A DNA stretch of 64,000 nucleotides from Chryseobacterium ginsenosidimutans. Lineage in GTDB: Bacteria; Bacteroidota; Bacteroidia; Flavobacteriales; Weeksellaceae. Positions 17,460 through 26,030 of this stretch are shown piece by piece (position 1 is the stretch's first letter; each line of letters begins with the position of its first letter). The stretch lies in NCBI RefSeq assembly GCF_024807225.1, contig NZ_JANUCO010000001.1, positions 1,364,001 to 1,428,000 of the forward strand, in the 5' to 3' direction. Position numbers and translations under genes: made by a program. The notes beneath the pieces were generated by a model. The model did no database searches, was not told the DNA's origin, and was given only the letters and a program-made list of their open reading frames with translations.

Positions 17460-17837
17460 ATGGAAGAATACAGCTATTTTGACGAAGATCCGAAGAAAGG
17501 ATGGGGATTTATTCTGGCTTTTGCAGCATTGTTGCTGTTTACGATTATGGGATTTGGGATCGATCTTGATGAATATTTACAGCACGAATATCTTAACATT
17601 CCGGAGTGGTATTCCTTCGCTATTTTTACGATCGATGCATTAATGGTGGTGAGTTTAATTCTGATGTTTTTTTACAGAAAAATCGGGATTTTTTCTTTTC
17701 CGGCATTATTGGTTTTGCATTTCTTTATGCACAATTATTATCTCTCAACTTTCCTTTATACAGACGTGACAAACCTTTTCCTTTTTACAGGTTTTGGGAT
17801 GTTGGCGATTATTCCCAAGTGGAAGTTTTTTAAATAG
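17460..17837 (+). CDS. Small four-TM membrane protein
   Basis: Protein of 125 aa with about four hydrophobic helices: AFAALLLFTIMGFGI, FAIFTIDALMVVSLILMFFY, GIFSFPALLVLHFFMHNYYL and TNLFLFTGFGMLAIIP. The N-terminus is acidic (MEEYSYFDEDPKKGW) and probably cytoplasmic. It starts 8 bp after the Lrp terminator stem, so either it has no separate promoter or read-through supplies it. Two overlapping frames in the same region are shadows. Family not recognised. Confidence 0.7.
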   Translation: MEEYSYFDEDPKKGWGFILAFAALLLFTIMGFGIDLDEYLQHEYLNIPEWYSFAIFTIDALMVVSLILMFFYRKIGIFSFPALLVLHFFMHNYYLSTFLYTDVTNLFLFTGFGMLAIIPKWKFFK

Positions 17838-17892
17838 TTTTATTTGAGTTAAAGGAATAAAGATTTGAATTAAATACAATATCAATTATATT

Positions 17893-17955
17893 CAATAGGA
17901 ACGGGCTTTAGCCCGTTTTTGTTTTTTAGCACCATCAATGGCTTTAGCCGAAATT
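17893..17955. repeat. REP-like element, copy 2
   Basis: CAATAGGAACGGGCTTTAGC begins an ACGGGCTTTAGCCCGT palindrome; ~24 bp later TGGCTTTAGCCGAA follows. It has the same head and two-palindrome layout as copy 1 at 9748, with changed bases compensated inside the first stem (GCGGG/CCCGC versus ACGGG/CCCGT). Confidence 0.8.
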
Positions 17956-17999
17956 TAAAATCATTAAAACCTAATCATTCATTTTATAAAAATAATTAT

Positions 18000-18017
18000 A
18001 GACAGAAAAGTCTGTCT
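18000..18017. promoter_or_regulatory. Candidate operator of the TetR-family regulator
   Basis: AGACAGA-aaag-TCTGTCT is a perfect 7+7 palindrome, 46 bp before the TetR-family start. A near-consensus -7 element TACCTTTA lies at 18036-18043, so the palindrome would cover the -33 region and allow autorepression. Confidence 0.6.
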
Positions 18018-18063
18018 GTTTTAAAATTTTAAATATACCTTTACATCGTTAAAGAAATAAAAA

Positions 18064-18591
18064 ATGTCATCTCCAAAAGAAAGAATTGTAGCGACCACAT
18101 TTGAGCTGTTTTCTAAACAGGGATATAACTCCACGGGAATCAATCAAATTGTTTCTGAAGCCAATGTGGCCAAAGCAAGTTTTTATCAGTATTTTAAGTC
18201 CAAAGAAGACCTGTGTGTCGAGTTCCTGAATGTTAGACATGAATATTGGTTTAATGAACTTAATAAGTTTACATCAAAAGAAAAAAATATAAAGTCTAAA
18301 ATCATTTCTTCATTTGATTTTTTAGTATTTATGAATGAGAAAGAGAATTTCCGAGGTTGCAGTTTCCTGAATATTTTGTCTGAAATTCCTTCAGATAATG
18401 TGAAAATCTTAAGTGTAATTCAAAATCATAAAACGGATTTGAGGAATTATTTTTCAGAATTAATAGACGATAAGAACCTTTCGGATCATGTTTATTTACT
18501 TTTTGAAGGCAGTATTATTGAAAGTCAGCTTTTCAGATCCAATGAATTAATAGAAAGATCAAAAAAAATAATCAACACCTTAATCAATTAA
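18064..18591 (+). CDS. TetR/AcrR-family transcriptional regulator
   Basis: Protein of 175 aa. The N-terminal HTH (ERIVATTFELFSKQGYNSTG, then VAKASFYQYFKSKEDL) is typical of TetR repressors. The C-terminal ligand domain holds FRGCSFLNILSEI, a pattern shared with regulators of small detoxification enzymes. It likely represses itself and the SnoaL-like gene 2 bp downstream through the palindrome at 18000. Confidence 0.9.
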   Translation: MSSPKERIVATTFELFSKQGYNSTGINQIVSEANVAKASFYQYFKSKEDLCVEFLNVRHEYWFNELNKFTSKEKNIKSKIISSFDFLVFMNEKENFRGCSFLNILSEIPSDNVKILSVIQNHKTDLRNYFSELIDDKNLSDHVYLLFEGSIIESQLFRSNELIERSKKIINTLIN

Positions 18592-18593
18592 AA

Positions 18594-19007
18594 ATGGAAC
18601 AAAAACATCCGCTTCCGCCTTTCACATTAGAAACGGCATTAGAAAAGATTCAATTGGCAGAAGATGCCTGGAACAGTCAGGATCCTGAAAGAGTTTCCAA
18701 AGCATACACCATCGACAGCGAATGGAGAAATAGAGATCAGTTTGTAAACGGAAGAGAAGAAATCGTAAAATTTCTCAGTGGCAAATGGGAAAGAGAATTG
18801 AATTATAAGCTTAAAAAAGAATATTGGGCACACACAGAAAATCGCATCGCCGTTCGCTTCGAATACGAATATCAAACGAAAGATGGCAATTGGTTCAGAG
18901 CCTACGGAAATGAAAACTGGGAATTCGATGAAAATGGGTTGATGCAAAAAAGATATGCAAGCATCAATGATTTGGCGATAAAAGAGGAAGAAAGGAAGTT
19001 TAAATAG
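18594..19007 (+). CDS. DUF1348 / SnoaL-like (NTF2-fold) protein
   Basis: Protein of 137 aa that matches the DUF1348 pattern throughout: PLPPFTLETALEKIQLAEDA, DPERVSKAYTIDSEWRNRDQ, NRIAVRFEYEYQTKDG and NENWEFDENGLMQKRYASIN. The NTF2-like fold serves many small enzymes and binding proteins; no reaction is established for this family. The 2-bp gap to the TetR-family gene shows co-transcription and suggests that its substrate or a related compound is the inducer. Confidence 0.88.
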   Translation: MEQKHPLPPFTLETALEKIQLAEDAWNSQDPERVSKAYTIDSEWRNRDQFVNGREEIVKFLSGKWERELNYKLKKEYWAHTENRIAVRFEYEYQTKDGNWFRAYGNENWEFDENGLMQKRYASINDLAIKEEERKFK

Positions 19008-19106
19008 AAATATACAGGATTTTAGAATTATTCCAGAAGGTGTTTAAGTTAAAAATTTAAGGCTTAAATTTTATAATCTGACCTTTATTTAAAAAAGATA
19101 ATAAGA

Positions 19107-20105
19107 TCATTTTTCAGAAATAGCATTCATAATTTTTTTCTTAAACTCTTCATAGCTCATTTTATAGTTTTCCGGCAATGGAGTTCCATAGATATAATAA
19201 TTATAATAAAGAGGAGGAAGATTAATTTCTTCTCTTAAGTTGTCTACATTTTTTATATCTTCAATTGTAATTGAGTTGTCCCATGCGGTGCCATATTTTT
19301 GCTTTTCAGAGTGCATGCTTTCAACAGCATCTTCAAATTGAGCAAAAAAAGATTTCTCAACGTTACCAACTTTTATTTGATCTTGGATAAATGGCTTAAA
19401 ATAACTCCAAAAATAATCATTAGTAGTATAAGTGGTTCTATGATGCCAAAGTAATAACCAAGAATTCTTTTGATAGCCGCGTTTTTTAGTTATTTCAATA
19501 AGTCGCACAGCATTTAAAGAATCTGTTTTATTCGTAAGCTGATCTCTAAACTTTAGATAATCTTTATTGCTGATTTCTTTTGGATGACGGCTTTCGTCCA
19601 ACTGATTAAAATCGTCAAGATTATATCCCGAATAATAAGCATCTATCTTTCTGGTATATTGATCATAATGTTTCAATTCTTCAACTTCTAAAAATATATC
19701 TAAATCTTTTTTATTGTTATAAAATTTGCGATAAAGAATATCATAATTATTGATTACTTTCTTGAAAAGTTCATTATTTTGAAACTCTTTCAACTTGCCG
19801 TATGTCTTTAAAAACTCTAAAGGTATTTTGTAATCTGTTATTGATTGTTCTAAAAAAGTGTAAGCAATTTTGTCTTTTTTTAACTTAAAAGCCGAACACG
19901 CAGCATCTAATAAATAATTTGGATTGTCTGTGTACGCCAATTTAAATGACTTTTCAAAATAAGTTAAAGCTTCATTGTATTTTTTTTCTTTAAGCATTAC
20001 TTCCGCTGCATAAATATAGTTATGCGCTTTTGAAATTGCAGTTTGACCGAAAAATAGAGTAGATGTGAATAAAAGACTTAATAAAACGAGTTTTAATTTC
20101 ATCAT
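19107..20105 (-). CDS. Secreted TPR-containing protein
   Basis: Protein of 332 aa with a signal peptide (MMKLKLVLLSLLFTSTLFFG, cleavage near GQT). Residues ~25-110 contain two or three TPR-like helices (YIYAAEVMLKEKKYNEALTY, and LLDAACSAFKLKKDKIAYTF). The remainder is a charged helical domain with many Tyr and Asp, resembling Flavobacteriia hypothetical proteins exported to the periplasm. It stands alone and its partner is unknown. Together with the tkt genes it is on the minus strand but upstream of their terminator, so it is not in their operon. Confidence 0.75.
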   Translation of the reverse strand: MMKLKLVLLSLLFTSTLFFGQTAISKAHNYIYAAEVMLKEKKYNEALTYFEKSFKLAYTDNPNYLLDAACSAFKLKKDKIAYTFLEQSITDYKIPLEFLKTYGKLKEFQNNELFKKVINNYDILYRKFYNNKKDLDIFLEVEELKHYDQYTRKIDAYYSGYNLDDFNQLDESRHPKEISNKDYLKFRDQLTNKTDSLNAVRLIEITKKRGYQKNSWLLLWHHRTTYTTNDYFWSYFKPFIQDQIKVGNVEKSFFAQFEDAVESMHSEKQKYGTAWDNSITIEDIKNVDNLREEINLPPLYYNYYIYGTPLPENYKMSYEEFKKKIMNAISEK

Positions 20106-20151
20106 ATTTTATAGGTGTTGTGTTTATTCAAATATAATTAAAATGCCGAAC

Positions 20152-20182
20152 AAAAAAAGCACCCTCAAAAAGGATGCTTTTC
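20152..20182 (-). terminator. Terminator of the transketolase operon
   Basis: Read on the minus strand, AAAAGCATCC pairs with GGGTGCTTTT (with a G-U pair) and is followed by a run of Ts. It lies 20 bp after the stop of the C-terminal transketolase subunit. Confidence 0.75.
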
Positions 20183-20201
20183 ATTTATATTTTAAAAGAA
20201 A

Positions 20202-21149
20202 TTATTTCTCTAAAATTCTCTTCACTGCTTCTTTTACAGCAGCAGCGTCGATTTTATATTTCTTCATCAATTCAGCAGGAGTTGCAGATTCTCCGAAAGT
20301 ATCATTTACAGCCACAAACTCTTGTCTTGTCGGTCTTTTTCTAGCCAACATTCCCGCAATAGATTCACCTAAACCACCAAGATAGTTGTGTTCTTCAGCA
20401 GTGACGATCTTTCCTGTTTTTTCAACCGATTTTAAGATGATTTCCTCATCCAAAGGTTTAATTGTATGGATGTTGATCACTTCACAAGAAATACCTTCTT
20501 TTTCAAGCTCATCTGCAGCTACAAGAGATTCCCAAACAAGGTGACCTGTTGCTACGATCGTTACATCAGTTCCTTCTTGAAGCATAATACCTTTTCCGAT
20601 CTCGAAAGGCATATCTTCCGGAATGAAAACAGGAACTACCGGTCTTCCGAATCTAAGATAAACAGGACCTTCAAAATCAGCAATGGCAAGCGTTGCAGCT
20701 TTGGTCTGGTTGTAATCACAAGGATTGATAACCGTCATTCCTGGAAGCATTTTCATCATCCCGATATCTTCCAAAACCTGGTGAGTGGCACCATCTTCGC
20801 CCAAAGTAAGACCTGCGTGAGAAGCACAGATTTTTACGTTTTTGTTAGAATAAGCAACAGACTGACGGATTTGGTCATACACTCTTGAAGTAGAGAAATT
20901 AGCAAAAGTTCCCGTAAAAGGAATTTTTCCTGTGATGCTAAGACCTGCAGCAAGACCGATCATATTCGCTTCTGCGATACCCACCTGGAAGAATCTTTCA
21001 GGAGCTTTTTCAATGAATTTCTCCATCTTCAAAGAACCGATAAGGTCTGCACAAAGTGCTACAACATTAGGATTTTTATCTGCCAATTCAGCTAATCCGG
21101 CTCCGAATCCTGAACGTGTATCTTTTTTTTCTGTATATGTAAATTTCAT
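20202..21149 (-). CDS. tkt: Transketolase, C-terminal subunit
   Basis: Carries the pyrimidine-binding and C-terminal domains of transketolase, 315 aa. The catalytic cofactor-activating Glu lies in VGIAEANMIGLAAGLSITG, and the domain boundary and C-terminal region (VTAEEHNYLGGLGESIAGML) match transketolase/DXS-type chains. It starts 58 bp after the N-terminal subunit. The pair forms a heteromeric thiamine-diphosphate enzyme of the non-oxidative pentose phosphate pathway. Both chains are complete, with own starts, so this is the naturally split form rather than a broken gene. Confidence 0.93.
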   Translation of the reverse strand: MKFTYTEKKDTRSGFGAGLAELADKNPNVVALCADLIGSLKMEKFIEKAPERFFQVGIAEANMIGLAAGLSITGKIPFTGTFANFSTSRVYDQIRQSVAYSNKNVKICASHAGLTLGEDGATHQVLEDIGMMKMLPGMTVINPCDYNQTKAATLAIADFEGPVYLRFGRPVVPVFIPEDMPFEIGKGIMLQEGTDVTIVATGHLVWESLVAADELEKEGISCEVINIHTIKPLDEEIILKSVEKTGKIVTAEEHNYLGGLGESIAGMLARKRPTRQEFVAVNDTFGESATPAELMKKYKIDAAAVKEAVKRILEK

Positions 21150-21207
21150 TTTGTTCTAATTATTAATTAAAGATTACTTATTACCAATTAATTACTCGTA
21201 CTTATAA

Positions 21208-22059
21208 TTAATAATCAGCAGGAGCTTCTAAATATAATTGTTTGAATGCAGTATCCAATTGTTCGTCATTAGGAGCTTTTCCGTGCCAAGCGTGAGAACC
21301 CATCATAAAATCTACACCATTCCCCATTTGAGTATGAAGGATAATTACAACTGGTTTTTCTTTTCCTGTTTCCGTTTTTGCTCTCTCAAGGATGGCAATT
21401 ACCGCTTCAAGATCGTTCCCGTTTTTCTCTTCCAAAACTGTCCATCCGAAAGCTTCCAGTTTTGCATGAAGATTTCCTAGTGAAAGTACATTATTTGTGC
21501 TTCCGTCGATTTGTTGTCCGTTATAGTCGATAGTAGAAATAATGTTATCCACTTTTTTAGCAGCAGCATACATTAAAGCTTCCCAATTCTGACCTTCCTG
21601 CAATTCCCCGTCTCCATGTAAAGTATATACCAAAGAGCTGTCTCCGTCTAATTTTTTACCTTGAGCTACACCCAAAGCCACAGAAAGTCCTTGTCCCAAA
21701 GAACCTGAAGCTACTCTGATTCCCGGAAGTCCTTCATGAGTGGTAGGGTGACCTTGTAATCTGGAATTTAATTTTCTGAAAGTACCCAGTTCTTGTACCG
21801 GAAAAAAGCCGAATCTAGCCAAAGTAGAATAGAATACCGGAGAAATGTGTCCGTTCGACAGATAGAAATGATCTTCATTTTTACCTTCCATCGTGAAAGG
21901 AAGTTTATAGTTCATTACTTTTCCGTAAAGGGCTGTGAAGAATTCAGTACAACCTAAACTTCCACCTGGGTGACCAGAATTTACAGCATGAACCATTCTT
22001 AAAATGTCTCTTCTGATTTGCGTAGTAAGAGATTTTAACTCTTCGATACTTTTACTCAT
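21208..22059 (-). CDS. tkt: Transketolase, N-terminal subunit
   Basis: N-terminal thiamine-diphosphate-binding half, 283 aa. Visible motifs are MVHAVNSGHPGGSLGCTEFF, the cofactor motif GDGELQEGQNWEALMYAAAK...DYN, and SGSLGQGLSVALGVAQGKKL. It is the first gene of the two-gene operon; the partner with the pyrimidine domain follows after 58 bp. Together they interconvert ketose and aldose phosphates. The upstream 450 bp (22060-22509) contain a hairpin and a REP-like element and no other gene. Confidence 0.93.
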   Translation of the reverse strand: MSKSIEELKSLTTQIRRDILRMVHAVNSGHPGGSLGCTEFFTALYGKVMNYKLPFTMEGKNEDHFYLSNGHISPVFYSTLARFGFFPVQELGTFRKLNSRLQGHPTTHEGLPGIRVASGSLGQGLSVALGVAQGKKLDGDSSLVYTLHGDGELQEGQNWEALMYAAAKKVDNIISTIDYNGQQIDGSTNNVLSLGNLHAKLEAFGWTVLEEKNGNDLEAVIAILERAKTETGKEKPVVIILHTQMGNGVDFMMGSHAWHGKAPNDEQLDTAFKQLYLEAPADY

Positions 22060-22116
22060 TATTTAAGATTTATATACATGCGAATTTACAATTTTTTGCT
22101 GGCTTATGGAAATACA

Positions 22117-22143
22117 AAAATCCGGATTTTACGTCCGGATTTT
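22117..22143. terminator. Perfect hairpin, possible terminator
   Basis: AAAATCCGGA / TCCGGATTTT with a 7-nt loop. It lies 58 bp upstream of the tkt start and 370 bp after the symporter gene, so it could end the symporter transcript or sit in the tkt leader. T-runs on both sides are short. Confidence 0.5.
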
Positions 22144-22471
22144 GAAATTATTTGATTATTTTTTAATGTTTTAGCAACCTTCATTGATGAAAATCGATAT
22201 TTCTGTGACGATATTATTCACAAGTGTGAAAGTAAGTGTCTTTCCGGTATTTTACTATTTAGGTTTAAATATTTTGTGCTAAAAGTTTTTGTTTAAAATG
22301 ATCCCAATAAAAAGCTTGTCATTACTGAGGAATCTCGGCATTGTAATTTTTAGTTTTAATTAAAAAATAGATTCTTCACTCAGCTTTGTTCCGTTCTGAA
22401 TGACAAACAAAACGCATTATTTTAATAATAAAAAATCTGTGTCAATCTGTGAAAATTCGTGATTAAAAATT

Positions 22472-22499
22472 CAATAGGAATGGGCTTTAGCCAAAACTT
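22472..22499. repeat. REP-like element, short copy 3
   Basis: CAATAGGAATGGGCTTTAGC runs directly into CAAAACTTA: the head of the family is joined to the tail of the second palindrome, as if the region between the two hairpins was deleted. It sits 10 bp from the symporter stop. Confidence 0.7.
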
Positions 22500-22509
22500 A
22501 AAAATAAAC

Positions 22510-24009
22510 CTATTTCTTTCTAATCAACCACAATCCAAAGAACGTCAGCAATCCATTAATAATCAATAACTCCAATCCGATTTTGAAATCTCCGAAAATA
22601 GTAGCTTGATATTTATCGATAAAATAAGAAATAATGGGGGCTGCAATACAAACGTAAGGAACCAATTTATCCTGAACTTTATATTTAGTAAAAATTCCAA
22701 AAGCAAAAAGTCCTAAAAGAGGTCCGTACGTAAATCCAGCCATTTTTAAGATCAATCCGATCATAGAATTATCATTAATAAGCTTAAAGATAACCACCAT
22801 TATCAGGAAAGAAAATGCAACAATTAAATGGGTGTTTTTTCTGAATTTTTCCTTTTTCTTATCGTCCCAGTCTTTCTTTTCCTTCATCCCGAAAATATCG
22901 ATGCATAAAGAAGACGTTAATGCCGTCATCGCGCCATCTGCACTCGGAAATAAAGCCGAAATCAAAGCAATGATAAAGATGATGGAAATAAATCCGGGCA
23001 TATGATTTAAAGCAACTTCAGGGAAAATTTTATCCCCAAAAATATCTTTTCCATTGATTAAAAACTCCTTTTTAGGAATTCCGTCTTTAATAATTTCTGT
23101 TAAATGACCACCCTGGCTTTCTCCAAAAAGATATAAAAGTCCACCCATATATAAGAACAGAGAAATTACACCCAACAAAATAAAACCAAGCGTCACCATG
23201 TTTTTCTGAGAATCTTTAAGCTTCGTTACAGAAAGACTTTTCTGCATCATTTCTTGGTCGATTCCTGTCATGGTAATGGTAATAAATGCTCCGGCAAGAA
23301 TTTGTTTAATGAAAAATCCGGGGGAATTAAAATCCATTTCAAATATTTTGGTGTAGCCTTTATCGCTCATGGCGGTTAAACTTTGTCCAACACTCAGATC
23401 TAAGTGATTCAGCATATAAACCGTACAGATAATCAATCCCAAAAGCATGCATGAAGTCTGCAAAGTATCCGTCCAAACGATGGTTTTTACGCCGCCTTCA
23501 TAGGTATAAAGGATGATCATTGCTAAAATAATCAAGGTCGTTACAATAAACGGAACTCCCAAACTATCCAAAATCGTGATCTGAAGAATATTCACTACCA
23601 AATATAATCTCGCTGTAGCTCCAACCAACCTTGAAACAATGAAAATCCACGCTCCTGATTTATAGGAAAGCGAACCCATTCTTTGCTGAAGATAGCCGTA
23701 AATTGAGGTTAATTTTAATCGATAATATAAAGGAAGAAGAACATAGGCAACCACAATATAACCAATAAGATAGCCTAAAGTAATCTGCAGATAAGAAAAA
23801 CTGTCTTTCCCGACTGCACCCGGAACGCTCACAAAAGTCACGCCCGAAAGCGAAGTTCCGATCATTCCGAAAGCAACAAGCATCCAATTACTTTTTCGGT
23901 TTCCGATGAAGAAACTTTCATTATCACTGCCTTTTCCCGTTTTGTAAGCTACCCAAAGCAGCAATGCAAAATAGACGATAATGATGGACAATAATACAAT
24001 TGGAGACAT
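22510..24009 (-). CDS. Sodium:solute symporter (SSS family)
   Basis: Inner-membrane Na+-coupled transporter, 499 aa with about 13 TM helices. The SSS hallmarks are present: MIGTSLSGVTFVSVPGAVG near residue 55 and the later MTGIDQEMMQKSLSVTKLKDSQKNM region, plus GPLLGLFAFGIF. In this family the first region forms part of the substrate and Na+ sites. The sequence does not reveal the substrate; sialic acid, sugar or proline types are possible. It is monocistronic, 165 bp from the GNAT gene terminator region. Confidence 0.88.
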   Translation of the reverse strand: MSPIVLLSIIIVYFALLLWVAYKTGKGSDNESFFIGNRKSNWMLVAFGMIGTSLSGVTFVSVPGAVGKDSFSYLQITLGYLIGYIVVAYVLLPLYYRLKLTSIYGYLQQRMGSLSYKSGAWIFIVSRLVGATARLYLVVNILQITILDSLGVPFIVTTLIILAMIILYTYEGGVKTIVWTDTLQTSCMLLGLIICTVYMLNHLDLSVGQSLTAMSDKGYTKIFEMDFNSPGFFIKQILAGAFITITMTGIDQEMMQKSLSVTKLKDSQKNMVTLGFILLGVISLFLYMGGLLYLFGESQGGHLTEIIKDGIPKKEFLINGKDIFGDKIFPEVALNHMPGFISIIFIIALISALFPSADGAMTALTSSLCIDIFGMKEKKDWDDKKKEKFRKNTHLIVAFSFLIMVVIFKLINDNSMIGLILKMAGFTYGPLLGLFAFGIFTKYKVQDKLVPYVCIAAPIISYFIDKYQATIFGDFKIGLELLIINGLLTFFGLWLIRKK

Positions 24010-24055
24010 ATTTTATTCGATTAAAATTTTACAAATATAGTTTTTTTATGGTCTG

Positions 24056-24099
24056 TTTAAAAAGAAAAAACCTTCCGGATGTATGTTCCGAAAGGTTTG
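24056..24099 (-). terminator. Terminator after the OsmC/GNAT genes
   Basis: On the minus strand, AAACCTTTCGGAA pairs with TCCGGAAGGTTT (one mismatch), followed by TTTTTTCTTTTT. It lies ~75 bp after the GNAT stop. Confidence 0.75.
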
Positions 24100-24173
24100 T
24101 ATATTTTATTCTAAGATTAAAATTTAGATATAGCTTTAAATCATCAATTTCAACCTTAATCTTAGCCTAAAAA

Positions 24174-24473
24174 CTAAGCCTGAGTCTGATTTACCAATAC
24201 ATCCTGAAGCTCCTCATGTTTCTGGAAGCTCGCTTTTGCAAAAGGACAAAGCGGAATAATCGTTTTTCCGTTTTTTCTTGCAAAATCTACTGCCGCCAAA
24301 AGCATTTCTTTGCCTACACCTTTTCCGTTGTATTCTTCTTCTACTTCAGTATGGTCTATAATGAATCTTTCTTCTCCAGCCCAAGTATAAGTCATTAAAC
24401 CTGCGCGGTTCCCTTCTATGAATGCTTCAAAATTTCCGTGTTTTTCGTCGTTGTTTTGCTTTATTTCAATCAT
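24174..24473 (-). CDS. Small GNAT-like N-acetyltransferase (YjdJ type)
   Basis: Protein of 99 aa matching the minimal GNAT fold (YjdJ/DUF4442-like small class): EAFIEGNRAGLMTYTWAGEE, HTEVEEEYNGKGVGKEMLLA containing the Arg/Gln-x-x-Gly-x-Gly/Ala-like CoA loop as NGKGVGKEML, and IPLCPFAKASFQKHEEL. The protein probably binds acetyl-CoA, but the acceptor is unknown. It begins 1 bp after the OsmC stop, so the two are co-translated, and a terminator follows. Confidence 0.88.
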   Translation of the reverse strand: MIEIKQNNDEKHGNFEAFIEGNRAGLMTYTWAGEERFIIDHTEVEEEYNGKGVGKEMLLAAVDFARKNGKTIIPLCPFAKASFQKHEELQDVLVNQTQA

Positions 24474-24474
24474 A

Positions 24475-24873
24475 TTATGAAAATTTGGTTAATATTTCGA
24501 TATCGTTTGTTAGTATTTTATGAACGGGACATGCCTTTGCAATCGTATGAAGCCTGCTGATTTGTTCATCATCCAGATTGGCTCCTTCAAAGCTGATATC
24601 CGTATTGAAAATCGTTCTTTTTGTTAAAGGGAAGACTTCAAGTTCTACTTGTACATTTATCTTTTCTACATCCCATTCTTTTCTGTCGATGTACATTCTT
24701 AGTGTTGCTGCGGTACAGCTTGCCAGAGAAGTAGCAAGGATTTCGAAAGGGTTGAATCCTTTATTTTGTCCGCCTTTATCTACGGGTTCGTCGGTTATCA
24801 GAGTGTTTTCACCAGCGACAACTTCAGTATAATATTTTTCTTTTCCAAGACTTGCTTTTGCTATAATTGACAT
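24475..24873 (-). CDS. OsmC-family peroxiredoxin
   Basis: Peroxide-reducing OsmC/YhfA-like protein of 132 aa. Both redox-active cysteines are visible: ATSLASCTAATLRMYIDRK near residue 50 and IAKACPVHKILTNDIE near residue 115. Members reduce organic hydroperoxides with thiol reductants. It lies in a minus-strand series with an FMN reductase, pirin and GNAT genes, so a role in oxidant or quinone stress is a reasonable inference. Confidence 0.92.
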   Translation of the reverse strand: MSIIAKASLGKEKYYTEVVAGENTLITDEPVDKGGQNKGFNPFEILATSLASCTAATLRMYIDRKEWDVEKINVQVELEVFPLTKRTIFNTDISFEGANLDDEQISRLHTIAKACPVHKILTNDIEILTKFS

Positions 24874-24898
24874 TGGTTATTTGTTTTTAATTGATGAT

Positions 24899-25480
24899 TT
24901 ATGATTCCTCTTCTAATGATTTTTCAATTCTTTTGTCAGGAATCAGCCATATCATAGCTGCAAGATAATATAAAGCTACAGCAAGATAAGGATAATAAAA
25001 TGAGATAATAATCCCAGAAGCATACAAAACAATAGACCCGTATTCTTTATATTTTGAATGTATCGCTTGTGTAAGTTTAGAATTTTCGCAATCGCATTTT
25101 ATAATGGCATTTTCCAGAATTGTATAGGCAACGGCGCACATTACCAGTGCGCCACCATAAGCTGCGACAGGGTTTTCTGCAAAATGTGTTGCACCGATCC
25201 ACTCTGTGGCAATTGGCATTAATGAAAGCCAGAACAGCAGATGAAGATTTGCCCAAAGAACACTTCCGTTCACTTTTCTTACCGCCTGAAACAAATGATG
25301 ATGATTGTTCCAATAAATTCCGACATAGATAAAGCTGAAAATATAAGCTAAAAACTTGGGTAGCATTGGTTTTAGACTTGCCCAGTTTCCGCCTTCGGGT
25401 ACTTTCAATTCAAGAACCATGATGGTAATGATAATGGCCAAAACACCGTCGCTGAAAGCTTCTAATCTTCCTTTAGTCAT
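24899..25480 (-). CDS. TMEM175-like (DUF1211) potassium channel
   Basis: Integral membrane protein of 193 aa. It starts MTKGRLEAFSDGVLAIIITI, with the FSDG motif of bacterial TMEM175 channels, and has about six TM helices. Bacterial relatives are K+ channels that lack the classical selectivity filter. Its start overlaps the end of the FMN reductase gene by 8 bp, showing tight coupling; OsmC follows after 25 bp. Confidence 0.88.
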   Translation of the reverse strand: MTKGRLEAFSDGVLAIIITIMVLELKVPEGGNWASLKPMLPKFLAYIFSFIYVGIYWNNHHHLFQAVRKVNGSVLWANLHLLFWLSLMPIATEWIGATHFAENPVAAYGGALVMCAVAYTILENAIIKCDCENSKLTQAIHSKYKEYGSIVLYASGIIISFYYPYLAVALYYLAAMIWLIPDKRIEKSLEEES

Positions 25481-26015
25481 TGTTTTTAATTTGACTTTTA
25501 AAATTTTCGATCTTATCTTTCAAATCTTTCAGCATATCCGGATTGATAACACCACTTTCAAAATCAAAATTTTCATAAAATTTAGGAAGTGAAAAGGTAT
25601 CTTTAAGATCGGCTCCGAAATTTGGAAAAAATGTTTTTGCAGTATTCATCACATTTCCGCCGCCGTAACCTCCCGGAGAAGTTGACAGTAAAAGCATCGG
25701 CTTGTTTTGAAAAACCTTTACGTTAATTCTTGAAGCCCAGTCGAAAACGTTTTTAAAAGCCGCGCTGTACGATTTGTTATGTTCAGCAAGCGAACAAATG
25801 ATAACATCGCATTCTTCAATGACTTTTAAAAATTGATGCGCTTCATCGGGGAAGCCTTTCTTTTCGCGATCAACGGAGAAAACGGGCATGTCGAAATCAT
25901 TCAGATCAATTAAATTAATCTCTTCATTCTGAAAGTCTTTTAAAACAAATTTTACCAGTTCTTTGTTGATCGAAGTGGAAGAGGTGCTTCCTGCAAATGC
26001 CAATATCTTCATCAT
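25473..26015 (-). CDS. NADPH-dependent FMN reductase-like oxidoreductase
   Basis: Flavodoxin-fold NAD(P)H-dependent reductase of 180 aa, likely reducing quinones, azo or chromate-type electron acceptors with FMN. Visible: KILAFAGSTSSTSINKELVK (FMN phosphate loop), EECDVIICSLAEHNKSYSAA and LLSTSPGGYGGGNVMNTAK (isoalloxazine loop). There are two adjacent ATGs (26015, 26012). It lies 15 bp after the frameshifted pirin gene, and pirins are quercetinase-like, so a shared role in aromatic or redox metabolism is plausible. Confidence 0.88.
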   Translation of the reverse strand: MMKILAFAGSTSSTSINKELVKFVLKDFQNEEINLIDLNDFDMPVFSVDREKKGFPDEAHQFLKVIEECDVIICSLAEHNKSYSAAFKNVFDWASRINVKVFQNKPMLLLSTSPGGYGGGNVMNTAKTFFPNFGADLKDTFSLPKFYENFDFESGVINPDMLKDLKDKIENFKSQIKNND

Positions 26016-26030
26016 TTATTTTTAAATATC

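Noticed and set aside
17425..17643. Two further plus-strand frames overlapping the small membrane protein
   Set aside because: One begins inside the terminator stem and neither shows a coherent protein; the 125-aa frame has four clean TM helices.
20202..22059. Transketolase broken by a frameshift
   Set aside because: The halves are 58 bp apart, each with its own start and complete domain; split transketolase is a normal arrangement.
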